Source: CAVROP01 sp050008495 (GTDB lineage: Bacteria; Acidobacteriota; Terriglobia; UBA7540). From it: DNA of 64,000 nt. The stretch lies in assembly GCA_050008495.1 (NCBI GenBank), contig JBEKMN010000002.1, positions 88,291 to 152,290 of the forward strand. The letters are read 5' to 3'. This document shows, piece after piece, positions 34,823 through 44,659 of the stretch; within the stretch, counting starts at the first letter, position 1, and every line of letters begins with the position of its first letter. A model generated the notes under the pieces. It did not search any database. It was given only the letters and a program-made list of their open reading frames with translations, and was not told the DNA's origin. A program made the position numbers and the translations under genes.

Positions 34823-35327
34823 CAAAGACCGAGAGGTACCGGATGCCAATTGCCACTGAGCCTATATTCAAACAACTGTGTAAAACATCTGTTTTAATAC
34901 AGGGTCGGCACACTCGGCTCGCGATTCCGGCTTCGCCTCTCTCGCGCTGTTTGGTCCTTTCTTGGCCTTTAATTGCTCGTCTTTGCATGCAAAACCAGTT
35001 CGTTTTGAGTTCGTTTTTTTGACGTTTTTATTGATTCCAAAGGAGTTGTTGAGTTCGTTCCCACGATTTTTAACATCTTTTTCGCACGTCCTCTTTTCCT
35101 CGATCCTGGGACTCCGCACGCGAGCTTCTCTGTGCTGGCTCTCGGGCGCTTGCTTCGGTGGACACCCGCTCCCCCGAAATTCACGTCCTCCCCGCGAAAG
35201 CGGGAATCCATTGTGTTCCGGATCGATAATGGACCCCCGCGTTCGCGGGGTTGACGAGAAGGGTGGTTTTCATTAGCTCGGGTGGGCGGCAAGCCCATGA
35301 CAACTCGTCCGTAATCCTGACCCAGGA

Positions 35328-35382
35328 ACCCTACACCCGACACCGGACACCTGATACCAGGTATTTGACACCTGAAACCTCT
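35328..35382. repeat. Heptamer array N (ACCYGAC)
   Basis: About eight degenerate units: ACCCTAC, ACCCGAC, ACCGGAC, ACCTGAT, ACCAGGT, ATTTGAC, ACCTGAA, ACCTCTC. Confidence 0.7.
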
Positions 35383-35666
35383 CAACAGGGTTCTCCTTTG
35401 GAGCGGATAGGTGTCGAGGAAGGGGACTTCCTCAAAGGGCGGGACTTTCACGCTAATAGGTTATCATAAGCGGAATATTTTGTCAAGTACCCAACTTGTC
35501 AATAACACGAGTGTTACTGCGTTCGCCAAGCCGTGAAACTGCATACAACGCCGCCCGGCACATCCGCCGCGTCTCTGTGGTGCAGAGGATCGGAGGCAGA
35601 CAGTTTCGGCGCGCGGGAGTAGAATGCAATGCAGCGCGCGCTCTCAGCGGAATCTGAAGGTTGATC

Positions 35667-36653
35667 ATGGTATCAAAGACGATCCTGTTCGCCCTGCTGT
35701 TCGTCACCGGTCTGAATATCTCCAACCTGCCGGCGCAAGATAGCCCGTGTACTAAACGCACTATCGCCGTGGGGGTTGTCGACTATGCATGGAATCTCGT
35801 GCCGAATCTCACTGCCGCGAACTTTCGCGGGAAGCTTCGCGGCCACGACGTTCAGATTCTTTCCGCCGCTCTCGACACGAATCCACGCCATATCGTTATG
35901 TTGCTCGACGCCAGCGGAAGTATGATGGAACCCAGCGAGGGATGGGAGACGGAGAAGTCTTCGTCAGAGTATTTGATTCGATTCGGTCCGCAGGGGGCGT
36001 CCATCGCGCAGATGGCTTTTGCAGCAAGTGTCCTAGATACCGAAGGCTTCGCACAAGAGCCATTGACGCTGATGAAAAACCTGCACGCCTTAGTGGATGT
36101 GTGTGAGCGGCGTAAGGTTGGCGGACCGACAGCGCTCTTTGATGCCATCCTGAACGCTCGAGGATTATTGGCGGCGCCCAAACTTGGTGACCTCATTTAC
36201 GCCCTGACCGATGCAGGGGACAACAAGAGCCAGACCAAGGCAAGGAAAGCGGCGGAGCAGCTCGGCACGGCGGGGATGCGGTTTTTTGCGGTCCTCATCA
36301 GGCGGGACGTTCAAGATCGTGCGCGAACGCCCGAGGAGCTTGAGGGTCCCAACCAACTCCAATCCGTGGTAAATGTCACGGGCGGGAATATGCTGACCTT
36401 GCCCCTTGTTATTACATCCCCAGTGAGATCTTACTATGATGCCAAGACGAGACAGACCGCGCTTGACCTTGCCCTCCAGCGGTTGTACCAACAGATGGGC
36501 GAGTTCTACCGGGTAGAACTAAAGTTGCCGGGAACGGTGGACAAACCCACGAAATGGAAGCTCAATGTCATTGACGCAAACGGAAAGCCGATGCGTGGGG
36601 TGGAAGTTCATTACCCTCAGGAATTGATGCCGTGCGCGATGGCGAGTCCCTGA
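35667..36653 (+). CDS. Exported VWA-domain protein (acidobacterial type)
   Basis: A protein of 328 aa from ATG 35667, with a signal peptide (ILFALLFVTGLNISNLPAQ). The domain with the MIDAS motif MLLDASGSM lies at about 70-270, and DAGDNKSQTKARKAAEQL supplies the further MIDAS-type region. A beta tail follows (EFYRVELKLPGTVDKPTKWKL). This resembles the VWFA-related domain proteins that are very common in Acidobacteriota. The binding partner is unknown. Confidence 0.82.
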   Translation: MVSKTILFALLFVTGLNISNLPAQDSPCTKRTIAVGVVDYAWNLVPNLTAANFRGKLRGHDVQILSAALDTNPRHIVMLLDASGSMMEPSEGWETEKSSSEYLIRFGPQGASIAQMAFAASVLDTEGFAQEPLTLMKNLHALVDVCERRKVGGPTALFDAILNARGLLAAPKLGDLIYALTDAGDNKSQTKARKAAEQLGTAGMRFFAVLIRRDVQDRARTPEELEGPNQLQSVVNVTGGNMLTLPLVITSPVRSYYDAKTRQTALDLALQRLYQQMGEFYRVELKLPGTVDKPTKWKLNVIDANGKPMRGVEVHYPQELMPCAMASP

Positions 36654-36735
36654 TTGACTTCGGAGCTTGCGGTGATGGCGGGGTAAAGCAGAAGCTACAT
36701 CGGAAGGTTTGGAAGAGGTCCTTTATGGTTGGGAA

Positions 36736-36843
36736 GCAACCCCTCACCCGACCCGCGACGGCTGATGAAAGCGCCGTCGCGGGCCACCCTCTCCCCAGGG
36801 AGAGGGCAGTCTATCTTTCACTCCCGACTCCTGACTCCTGCCC
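36736..36843. repeat. Inverted repeats and heptamer array O
   Basis: CCCGCGACGGC / GCCGTCGCGGG (about 36751-36783) is followed by CCCTCTCCCCAGGGAGAGGG. Next come three ACTCCYG heptamers (36820-36843) ending 2-3 bp before the RidA stop codon on the minus strand. Confidence 0.65.
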
Positions 36844-36845
36844 TT

Positions 36846-37235
36846 TCAACTTACTGCCGCGGCTTCGATCTCCACCAGCATCTCGGGGTCGATAAAGCGG
36901 GAGACTTCGACCAAGGTGGTGGCCGGATGGATCTCGCCGAAAAACTCCGAGTGCGCTTTCGCCACCTCCTCCCAGCGGTCGATCTTGGTGACGTAAATCC
37001 GGGTGCGCACTACATATTCGAGGCCGAGTCCAAGGCGTTTGAGGGCGCTTTCGATATTTCGAATTGCCTGCACCGACTGCGCGTACATGTCTCCCGGGGC
37101 GAGAACCTTGCCGGAAGGGTCTGTGCCGGTCGTTCCGGAGACATAGACCATGTCCCCGACCTTAATGGCGCGTGAATAACCGACCTTCGGTTCCCAAGGA
37201 GTTCCTGAGAAGATTTTTTCCCGTTTGATCTTCAT
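36846..37235 (-). CDS. ridA: RidA-family protein (reactive imine deaminase)
   Basis: A protein of 129 aa with the trimeric YjgF/RidA fold: GYSRAIKVGDMVYVSGTTGTD at the start, QSVQAIRNIESALKRLG in the middle and HPATTLVEVSRFIDPEMLVEIEA at the end. In RidA the Arg of the (N)xR motif binds the substrate; here RTRIYVTKID is present but the typical Arg near the end is replaced by VEVSRF, so the exact activity is uncertain. Confidence 0.88.
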   Translation of the reverse strand: MKIKREKIFSGTPWEPKVGYSRAIKVGDMVYVSGTTGTDPSGKVLAPGDMYAQSVQAIRNIESALKRLGLGLEYVVRTRIYVTKIDRWEEVAKAHSEFFGEIHPATTLVEVSRFIDPEMLVEIEAAAVS

Positions 37236-37301
37236 TTGCGTCTCCGTCTGCAGGGAATCGGTCTAGATCATGATTTGGCGGCGGCCCTTCGGTTCGTTCG
37301 C

Positions 37302-37330
37302 TTGAGGGCGGCCACAAGGGCCGCCCCTAC
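37302..37330. repeat. REP-like palindrome (GTAGGGG family)
   Basis: GAGGGCGGCC / GGCCGCCCCTAC around ACAAG, between the RidA and thioesterase genes. Confidence 0.6.
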
Positions 37331-37356
37331 GAATACGGCGGCCACCCGCACTTCAC

Positions 37357-37863
37357 CTACTTTTCCGGCTCGAAGTAGCGACGGTGAGCGCTGGCGGCAA
37401 ATGCCAGCCGGCGGCGGCGGCGCGCCAGCGCCTCCCGGTAACGGCGTTTTTCATCCGCCGTAACGGGGAGTATGGGCGGAACCTTGGCCGGGCGGCCGTC
37501 TCGATCGACGGCAACGTAAGTGACGAAGGCTGAACTCGTCTGACGGCGCTCGCCGGTCAGGCCATCTTCTAAAAAGACATTGACCTCGACTTCCAAAGAG
37601 GTGTTAAAGGCGCGGGTGACGAAAGCTCGCAGGACGATCAATTGGCCGACCTTGATGGGATGAACGAAGTCCAGATTATCCACCGACGCCGTCACCAAAA
37701 GGCTGCGGCAATGGCGCCGGGCGGAGATCGCTCCCACGATATCAATCAGGTGCATAACTTTGCCGCCCAGGATGTTACCCAAAGGATTAGCGTCGTTGGG
37801 CAGAACTATCTCCACCGTTTCCGTAAGGGAATCCGCTACAGTTTTCGCCTTCTGGTTTTTCAT
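37357..37863 (-). CDS. Acyl-CoA thioesterase (hotdog fold, YciA-like)
   Basis: A protein of 168 aa: ETVEIVLPNDANPLGNILGG with the catalytic Asn/Asp-Ala-Asn region, HLIDIVGAISARRHC, VTASVDNLDFVHPIKVGQLI and SAFVTYVAVDRDGRPAKVPP. It hydrolyses acyl-CoA thioesters in the cytoplasm. It is co-directional with skp and bamA, 163 bp downstream of skp, and may be read through from them. Confidence 0.9.
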   Translation of the reverse strand: MKNQKAKTVADSLTETVEIVLPNDANPLGNILGGKVMHLIDIVGAISARRHCRSLLVTASVDNLDFVHPIKVGQLIVLRAFVTRAFNTSLEVEVNVFLEDGLTGERRQTSSAFVTYVAVDRDGRPAKVPPILPVTADEKRRYREALARRRRRLAFAASAHRRYFEPEK

Positions 37864-38025
37864 GCCTGGCTCTGTTTAATTCGCCTATGGATTCTATACT
37901 ATGCGAGCCACTCGGGGGATGCAACACGAATCCGCAAGCGTAGCGGGGGGCTGTCATAGACACCCCGCCCCTTACTACGCAAGGGCGCAGGCCTCTGGCA
38001 AAGGGGTTCCCCTAGCGATGCGTTC

Positions 38026-38652
38026 CTAGGGCTTCGGCTTGGGCGCTGCTGGCTTGGCGGTGGAAGGCGTACCGGATCGCGTCGCAGGAGTCGCCGGTCC
38101 TCCCGAGGTCGCAGCGTCCGAGGGGTACGCGGCGTCGTAGAGCTTTACGACCTGGTCCGTCAGATCGATTTCCGTAGCCGCGAATAAGACCTGGAGCTGG
38201 TCACTTCCCATCACCACAGAGTAACCATTCTTGGGCGCATAATCCTGAATCACTTTCACCATCTTCTGACCTATGCGGCGAAACATCTCATCCCGATCGG
38301 CTGCCGTGTCGGCCTGATAATCCTCACTGGCGCGCTTCAAGACCTTCTGCTTCTCTTCCAGGTCCCGGTTCAGGCGTCGCTGTTCTTCGTCGCTCAGCGT
38401 GGCGGCTTGTTTCTGCAACTGGTCGCTGATGGCCTGAATATCCCGCTGGTCGTTCTGAATCTCTAGCTGGCGAGGCTGATACTTCTTCTGGAGGTCAGCC
38501 ATCGATTTCTTCCCTTCCGCCGTGCTGAGGATTGCCTCCTGAATACTGACGAAACCAATCTTGGTTGGCGCGCCCGCACTCTGAGCCAGCAAACACGCCG
38601 GGGCCGTTCCCAGGAAGAACAGAAGTGTCAAAGTAGAAACTCGAGTCTTCAT
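38026..38652 (-). CDS. skp: OmpH/Skp-like periplasmic chaperone
   Basis: A protein of 208 aa with a signal peptide (LTLLFFLGTAPACLLAQ), then IGFVSIQEAILSTAEGKKSM, a long coiled coil (about 45-135) and FAATEIDLTDQVVKLYD. Skp trimers carry unfolded outer-membrane proteins to the BAM complex. The Pro/Ala-rich tail (about 180-208) is an extension. It lies directly after bamA, the usual order. Confidence 0.9.
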   Translation of the reverse strand: MKTRVSTLTLLFFLGTAPACLLAQSAGAPTKIGFVSIQEAILSTAEGKKSMADLQKKYQPRQLEIQNDQRDIQAISDQLQKQAATLSDEEQRRLNRDLEEKQKVLKRASEDYQADTAADRDEMFRRIGQKMVKVIQDYAPKNGYSVVMGSDQLQVLFAATEIDLTDQVVKLYDAAYPSDAATSGGPATPATRSGTPSTAKPAAPKPKP

Positions 38653-38713
38653 TCAATCTCCTTCAAGGATTTAAAGTACTCATTGCGATAACACATTTTA
38701 ACTCATTTTTTCT

Positions 38714-41700
38714 CTAAAAGGTGCGAACTACCGTGAATCCGACCCTCCCCTTGCGCTCCCTCAACTTAAAGGGGTTGAATAAGGCCCGGGCAGCTTCGTA
38801 GGTAGATGTATTGGGAAATATCGCCTCCGGAGGCAGGACCTGGGGAGGTGTGATGAGAACATTATCCTCACGCAGCCAGTTGTAGCCATAATAAAGGTGA
38901 AACGGCGCATTGACCACGGGGAGGATGACGGTCAGGTCGAGCCCGGTTGAACTGCGGGGACGGAGGTTGGTGCTCGAGATGATATGAAGCCGGGTGGGCA
39001 ACTGGAAGTAGGGGTACTCCGTACTCAACTCCGCGAGGGTTGAAATGGACGTATCAATCTGGAGTTGGTTGGTCCGCAGGACAAAGGCGCTTCCCGCGTC
39101 GACAAAAGCCGCCAAGGTGACAGGACCCATAATGGGCACGCGGTATTCGAAGTTGCTGACGAGTTCCGTATCCCCGCCGGGGTAGATGGGCGTGTAGTAG
39201 GGGAATTGCGTGTAAGAGCCGCAGGTGGATCCCTTCTGTCCATTGGAGCCGGTCGCCAGAATGGGATTGCCGAAGTTGTCGCGGTTACAGACCTGCCCAA
39301 GTCCGGGGAAGAACGCCAGAGGGCTAATGGACCGGATGTCAAAACCCCGAATGTCATACTCGCCGCCCATATAGAAGCGCGAGAAGGGCGGGGGCACGCG
39401 GCCTCCGTACCCTTCAATCGAGGCGGCCAAGATGCGCAGGCCGAAGGCATCGGGTTTCTCGGAACGAGCGTTGCGGACCGGGTGCCAGTACTTGAACTCG
39501 ATGGACGGCGTAGCGGTGTAGACGTTTCCGCCCAACCCGGATATTCCCAGGGTCATCGACAGGTATTTTCCCCGAGTGGGATTCCAAGCGTCATTGATGG
39601 TGTTAAAGACGTAAGTCGGCATGATCGAACTGGAGACGATGCCGCTCAGCGCCGAGGGACCGGCCAGGCCGCGGAAGTTGATCGCCTCGAAGAACGACGC
39701 GGAAGCCGCGTTGAAGGCCTGCATGCTGCTGTAAGAGTAGCTGTAGGTCACACCGACGCGGGCGAAATGGCGCCGCAAGGGATAGCTGGTAAAGAGGGTA
39801 AATCCTGAGGAATTCTGCTGGAAATTCTGCGCATAGTATTGACCATACGCGGAACTGGCGAGTTGGGTGGGATTGACGCCGTATTGATAAGCCAATTGGC
39901 GGAGCTGGTCGTACCGGTAATCACTGCGATAGACGGTAAAGCCCAGCGTCATGTTGCGGTCAAAGACGTACGGCTCCGTGAACCCAAAGGAGTAGAGCTT
40001 TTGATAGGTTCCCCACTCGGTTTGAATGCTTAAGGTTTCGCCCAACCCCAGGAAGTTGTTGGTGGCGTAATTGGCCCCAACGAAATTCCCGGCCAAGCCG
40101 CTGACCCCACCCGAGAACCCGATCTGGTTCTTGCCTTTTTCCGTGACCTTCATGGTGACATCAACGGTGTTATTCGCCTGGTTCTGAGTGATGTCGTAGT
40201 CTTCTTTTTTGACCGTATTGAAGAAGCCCAGTTGGTTCACGCGCAGGACGCTCAAGTCCCACCACTGGGAGTTGAACATATCTCCTTCGCTGAGCAGCAA
40301 TTCGCGTCGAATCACCTTGTCGCGCGTCTTGGTATTGCCGGAAAACTCGATGCGATGAACGATAAACTGCTTGTCTTCCTCGAAGTCCAACGCCAGATTG
40401 ATGACTCGCCGCTTGTTATCAGGCTCCGGGTCAGGGGAGGCGGTGAAGTTAATGTAACCGTATTGGCCATAGAGCTTGGTGTAGTTCTCCATTGCCTTGC
40501 GAACTTTGGAGAGTGAAAAAAGATCACCCTCTTTCATTCGCAGGATCGGCGCCAGTTGCTTTGTGGTGAAGAGCTTGTTGCCGCGGATGACGAACCGGCC
40601 CAGGCGATATTGTATCCCCTCTTCAATCGGGATATTCAGATCCACGCGCTTGCCCCGGCCCCAGCTATAAAAGAAAAAGGGGTAGCGCCGCCGGGTGTCC
40701 ACCATCTTCGTCTCCGGTTCTTTGGCCAGAGCGAAATAGTAGCCGTGGTCGCGATAAAGATCGCGGATGTTTTCGAGGTCGGCTTCGATCCTCTCCTTGT
40801 CGTAGGTTTTGTGAAACCAGTAGAACCAGGGTGGAGCGCCGGACGCCCGGGAATATTTCATGGCGCGTTCAAGTTCGTGCGCCGAGAAGACATGATTGCC
40901 GGCGAAACGCACGTTCCCGACCTTCACCTTGGGGCCTTCCACAACGATAAACGTAAGAGCGACGGAGTTGGGCGGGATGTTCCGCGTGCGATGCCGGACG
41001 GTAGCAAACATCTTCCCATGCGCCGAGAGCATGTCCTGCAGCACCACCTCGGCCCGCCGGACGACCACGGGATCATACTGGGACTGGATGGAGAGAGGAA
41101 CCTTTTGTTTCTTGAATTCATCCAGCACATCGGATTGTTGAACGCTGCTTAATCCCTTGTAGTCGATGCTGCGAACCAGCTTCTTTTCTCGCACGAAGAA
41201 GGTGACGATCAAGCCGCCTTTGGGGGAGTCGGTTGCTTCCAAACGGATGTCTTCGAAGTAGCCGGTGTTCCAAAGCGACATGTAATCCCGGCGGAGGGCA
41301 GCCTCGTTGTAAACGTCGCCTTTCTTCGAGAATATGCGGGCACGCATGACCGCGCTGGTGATGCGCCGGTTGCCTCGGAAGATGATTTCCTGGATGGTCT
41401 GCTGGACGGCAGGCTGAGCCGGTTGCCCGGGTGTGGTGGGAGTGGTGAGCACAGGAGGCTGCTGCTGTGCAGCAGGCGCCTGGGGGGTCTCGAGTTGAAG
41501 TTTCTGTTGGGGAGCCTCCGGCGGCGTCTGCGAGGGCTGTACCGGCGCTTGCTGTCCGGAAGAGGGCGCGCTGGAGGGCGCGGGCGGATTCTGATTGGCA
41601 GGCGGCGTTGGCGAGGGTTGTGCCGGCTTCTTCTGCGTGGAAGATGATGAGTCGGGTGAAGAGGGCGGGTTCTGGTTTGCGGGCGGATTCTGGGCCCCAA

Positions 41701-41803
41701 GCGCCAAGCCAGAACTCATGAGCAGGGCGGCAAGCGCCAGCCCGACTCGCCTCTTCCACGGTCTACTCGGATATGTTCTACAGGTGGCGAAACTTCTCTT
41801 CAA
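38714..41803 (-). CDS. bamA: Outer-membrane protein assembly factor BamA
   Basis: A protein of 1029 aa, longer than the usual 800. After the signal (VGLALAALLMSSGLALGA) comes an unusual Pro/Gln/Ser-rich segment (about 38-135), then five POTRA domains (about 137-560; IQEIIFRGNRRITSAVMRAR, VEGPKVKVGNVRFAGNHVF, LGRFVIRGNKLFTTKQL, VHRIEFSGNTKTRDKVIRRE). The 16-strand barrel contains the EYDIRGF motif of the lid loop and ends with GRVGFTVVRTF (terminal Phe). It inserts beta-barrel proteins into the outer membrane. It is followed by skp. Confidence 0.95.
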   Translation of the reverse strand: MKRSFATCRTYPSRPWKRRVGLALAALLMSSGLALGAQNPPANQNPPSSPDSSSSTQKKPAQPSPTPPANQNPPAPSSAPSSGQQAPVQPSQTPPEAPQQKLQLETPQAPAAQQQPPVLTTPTTPGQPAQPAVQQTIQEIIFRGNRRITSAVMRARIFSKKGDVYNEAALRRDYMSLWNTGYFEDIRLEATDSPKGGLIVTFFVREKKLVRSIDYKGLSSVQQSDVLDEFKKQKVPLSIQSQYDPVVVRRAEVVLQDMLSAHGKMFATVRHRTRNIPPNSVALTFIVVEGPKVKVGNVRFAGNHVFSAHELERAMKYSRASGAPPWFYWFHKTYDKERIEADLENIRDLYRDHGYYFALAKEPETKMVDTRRRYPFFFYSWGRGKRVDLNIPIEEGIQYRLGRFVIRGNKLFTTKQLAPILRMKEGDLFSLSKVRKAMENYTKLYGQYGYINFTASPDPEPDNKRRVINLALDFEEDKQFIVHRIEFSGNTKTRDKVIRRELLLSEGDMFNSQWWDLSVLRVNQLGFFNTVKKEDYDITQNQANNTVDVTMKVTEKGKNQIGFSGGVSGLAGNFVGANYATNNFLGLGETLSIQTEWGTYQKLYSFGFTEPYVFDRNMTLGFTVYRSDYRYDQLRQLAYQYGVNPTQLASSAYGQYYAQNFQQNSSGFTLFTSYPLRRHFARVGVTYSYSYSSMQAFNAASASFFEAINFRGLAGPSALSGIVSSSIMPTYVFNTINDAWNPTRGKYLSMTLGISGLGGNVYTATPSIEFKYWHPVRNARSEKPDAFGLRILAASIEGYGGRVPPPFSRFYMGGEYDIRGFDIRSISPLAFFPGLGQVCNRDNFGNPILATGSNGQKGSTCGSYTQFPYYTPIYPGGDTELVSNFEYRVPIMGPVTLAAFVDAGSAFVLRTNQLQIDTSISTLAELSTEYPYFQLPTRLHIISSTNLRPRSSTGLDLTVILPVVNAPFHLYYGYNWLREDNVLITPPQVLPPEAIFPNTSTYEAARALFNPFKLRERKGRVGFTVVRTF

Positions 41804-41885
41804 GAAACGGTCTTCCCCCTCGTTGTTTGGGCTCAGAGAGTCCGATGCCGGGAATGCGCCGGAAGTTGGCCCGAAGACTCAAGAA

Positions 41886-42114
41886 CATTGAGCCCTTGAG
41901 CCATCGAGTGATTGAGCCATTGAACCACTTGGCCATTTAGCCATTGAGCCGTAGGCTTTGTCAATAACCGCGCGCGGGCGTGGTGCAAAGACAAACGGAC
42001 TGCCCCGTGCCCTCAACACCGTTGAAGCCCCAACACAGACAGCAATGGCCCAATGACTCAATGGCCCGATGGCTCAATGACTCAATGGCCCAATGGCTCA
42101 ATGACTCAATGGGG
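41886..42114. repeat. Octamer array E, inverted pair with core (ATTGRGYC type)
   Basis: The left arm (41886-41953) has eight units (ATTGAGCC, CTTGAGCC, ATCGAGTG, ATTGAACC and others). The right arm (42045-42114) has eight to nine units of the reverse complement (GGCCCAAT, GACTCAAT). The core, about 90 bp, is non-coding. The array starts 9 bp after the clpC stop. It uses the same word as the array around the four-helix-bundle gene at 45.4 kb. It fills most of the 320-bp gap before bamA. Confidence 0.9.
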
Positions 42115-42123
42115 CAGGCTGCA

Positions 42124-44562
42124 TTAACGTGCGAGTGGCGTGGCCGCAACGAGCTTGTCATTCATCGAACGATAACAGAGACCGTGGTTCTCTACCACCA
42201 CTTCCAGAACCGAGGGAGGGTGAATCTCGCCCTGGATCAAGGCTTCCGAAAGAGGGTCTTCAACGTACTTCTGGAGAGCCCGGCGTAGCGGACGAGCGCC
42301 ATAGGAGCGGTCCTCACAAGTTTTTTCCAGAATCCACTGGCTCGCCTCACGCGACAGGCTAAGCGAAATATTCTTATGCTCCAGATTCTGGTTCATCTGC
42401 CCCACCAGCAATTCCAGGATCTGGATGAGATCGTTATCACTCAGCGCATTGAAGACGATGACTTCGTCCAAGCGGTTCAGGAACTCAGGATTGAACAGCC
42501 GCTTGACTTCCGACATCACCATGTCTTCAGCCTTACGTTCGCTGGCGCCTTCCGCCGCGGATTGGAACCCCAGGTGAGTGCGGCGTTGCAGGTAGCGAGC
42601 CCCGATGTTCGAGGTCATAATGAGGATGGTGTTCTTGAAGTCCACCGTATTCCCCAGCCCATCGGTCAGGTGCCCGTCCTCAAAGACTTGCAGCAGTATG
42701 TTGAACAAATCAGGGTGGGCCTTCTCGATCTCGTCCAGAAGGATCACCGAGTAGGGCGTGCGCCGGACTCGCTCCGTAAGTTGGCCACCCTCCTCATAAC
42801 CCACGTAGCCGGGCGGCGACCCAATCAGCTTGGAGACCGAATGCTTCTCCATGAACTCCGACATGTCGAAACGAATCAGCGCCCGCTCGCTTCCGAAAAG
42901 GAAAGCTGCCAGCGAACGTGCCATTTCCGTTTTACCGACGCCCGTAGGACCCAGGAACAGGAAAGAGCCCACGGGCCGGCCGGGAGGTTTGAGGCCGGCG
43001 CGGGAGCGGCGAATCGCCCTGGCCAGCGCTGAGATGGCGCGGTCCTGGCTGATAATCCGCTTGTGCAGCTCCTCCTCCGTCCTCAGCAGCTTCGAGCTCT
43101 CTTCCTCCTTAATCGAGGTCACCGGTACGCCCGTCCACCGCGACACCACATCTTCGATGTCTTCGCGGGTAACGCTGCCCATGGCCGTTTCGTCGATATT
43201 GTATTTTTCGCGCAGCAGCCGCAGGCTTTCGCGTTCCTTCCGCTCCTCATCCGAATAGAAGCGCGCCTTTTCGAATTCGTGGTTGGCGATGGCATTCTCC
43301 ATGCGATGCACCACGAATTTGATCTTCTTCTGCACGTCGATCATCTCTTCGGGCAGGGAACTCTGCCGGAGTTTCACCCGCGCCCCCGCCTCGTCAATCA
43401 GATCCACCGCTTTATCCGGCAGGAATCGATCGGGAATATAGCGGCTGGAGTGGTAGACGGCGGAGCTGAGAGCTTCGTCGGTGTAACTGACCGCGTGGAA
43501 CTTCTCGTACCGTTCCTTGATGCCGAAAAGAATCTTGACGGCTTCGCCTTCCGACGGCGGGGCGACCTTGATGGCCTGGAAGCGCCGCTCGAGCGATCTG
43601 TCCTTTTCGATCGATTTGCGAAATTCAGCCGGGGTGGTGGCGCCAATGCACTGGATTTCGCCTCGCGATAATGCCGGCTTGAGAATGTTCGCGGCGTCAA
43701 GGGAGCCTTCCGCCGACCCCGCCCCCACCAGGGTGTGCAGTTCGTCGATGAAGACGATGGCGTTTTGCGACTCCATCAGCTCCTTCATGATGGTCTTCAG
43801 ACGTTCTTCGAATTGGCCGCGGTATTTGGTGCCCGCCACAATCAAAGAAAGATCCAGTGCCAGAATTCGCTTGTCGGCGAGAAACGAAGGTACATCGCCA
43901 TCGGTAATTCGCTGCGCCAGTCCTTCCACGATGGCCGTCTTGCCCACACCCGGCTCCCCGATCAGGACGGGGTTGTTCTTGGTTCGGCGGCAGAGGATTT
44001 GGACCGCCCGCTCCAACTCGGCCTCGCGGCCGATCAAGGGATCGAGCTGGTTCTCCAACGCGCACTGCGTGAGGTCGCGGCTGAATTCGGAGAGGAGGGA
44101 GGCTTCCTTCGGACGCGAACTGGAGGCCTTTTCGCTCTGCGCACGGTTCAAGTCCTCGCGCAAGGCGTTCAAGCGTAACCCGCGTTCGTGCAGCATCTCC
44201 GCAGCGAACGATTTGTCCTCGCGCAGCAAACCCAATAAGAGGTGCTCCGTTCCTATATGTTTGTGCGAAAGGCGCTCAGCCTCTTCCGCCGCGAAAGCCA
44301 GCACCCGCTTGCACTCCTGGCTCAAGGGCAGGTCCACGGAAGTCGAGACCTTCTCGCGCACCGGAGTCCGGCCTTCAACCTGTTTGCGAATGGACTCAAT
44401 CGAGGCGTGGGAGCGGAGGAAGCGGTTGGTCAGCGCTTTATCCTCGCGCAGCAACCCCAGCAGCAAGTGCTCCGTTTCGATATAGGGGCAGCCGAATTGG
44501 CTAGCTTCGTAGCGGGCGAAAAAAATCACGCGCCGCGCCTTTTCAGTATAGCGTTCGAACAT
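42124..44562 (-). CDS. clpC: ATP-dependent Clp protease ATPase subunit ClpC
   Basis: An AAA+ unfoldase of 812 aa. Two Clp-N repeats lie at 1-145 (IETEHLLLGLLRE and IGTEHLLLGLLRE), AAA1 with GEPGVGKTAIVEGLA (Walker A 202-209), a UVR-like middle segment (HRMENAIANHEFEKARFYSD), and AAA2 with GPTGVGKTEMARSLA (about 536-543). It unfolds substrates for ClpP; clpP is not in the window. It is 97 bp downstream of lolD on the same strand. Confidence 0.95.
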   Translation of the reverse strand: MFERYTEKARRVIFFARYEASQFGCPYIETEHLLLGLLREDKALTNRFLRSHASIESIRKQVEGRTPVREKVSTSVDLPLSQECKRVLAFAAEEAERLSHKHIGTEHLLLGLLREDKSFAAEMLHERGLRLNALREDLNRAQSEKASSSRPKEASLLSEFSRDLTQCALENQLDPLIGREAELERAVQILCRRTKNNPVLIGEPGVGKTAIVEGLAQRITDGDVPSFLADKRILALDLSLIVAGTKYRGQFEERLKTIMKELMESQNAIVFIDELHTLVGAGSAEGSLDAANILKPALSRGEIQCIGATTPAEFRKSIEKDRSLERRFQAIKVAPPSEGEAVKILFGIKERYEKFHAVSYTDEALSSAVYHSSRYIPDRFLPDKAVDLIDEAGARVKLRQSSLPEEMIDVQKKIKFVVHRMENAIANHEFEKARFYSDEERKERESLRLLREKYNIDETAMGSVTREDIEDVVSRWTGVPVTSIKEEESSKLLRTEEELHKRIISQDRAISALARAIRRSRAGLKPPGRPVGSFLFLGPTGVGKTEMARSLAAFLFGSERALIRFDMSEFMEKHSVSKLIGSPPGYVGYEEGGQLTERVRRTPYSVILLDEIEKAHPDLFNILLQVFEDGHLTDGLGNTVDFKNTILIMTSNIGARYLQRRTHLGFQSAAEGASERKAEDMVMSEVKRLFNPEFLNRLDEVIVFNALSDNDLIQILELLVGQMNQNLEHKNISLSLSREASQWILEKTCEDRSYGARPLRRALQKYVEDPLSEALIQGEIHPPSVLEVVVENHGLCYRSMNDKLVAATPLAR

Positions 44563-44659
44563 AGGTTCTCAGCCCTCTCGGTCACCCCTACCCCCGGCCC
44601 CCCAGGGTTAGCAGGTCACTAAACCATTGGAATCAGAGGTGCAGGCCCCACGGCCCGCC

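Larger units (their letters stand above)
34605..35666. other. 1.06-kb gene-free region rich in repeats
   Basis: No convincing gene is seen. Contents in order: two direct copies of CCTTTGTTTTCATAGACATT (34627 and 34789, each continuing to GTTCCC), an inverted repeat CCCCTCCTCA / TGAGGAGGGG (34739-34760), an AT-rich segment (34960-35100), a palindrome pair with CCCGCGAAAGCGGG (35189-35250), and a heptamer array (35328-35382). Confidence 0.6.

Noticed and set aside
34797..35451. Several small frames on both strands
   Set aside because: They are translations of repeats and AT-rich DNA; no start with a ribosome-binding site and no conserved pattern.
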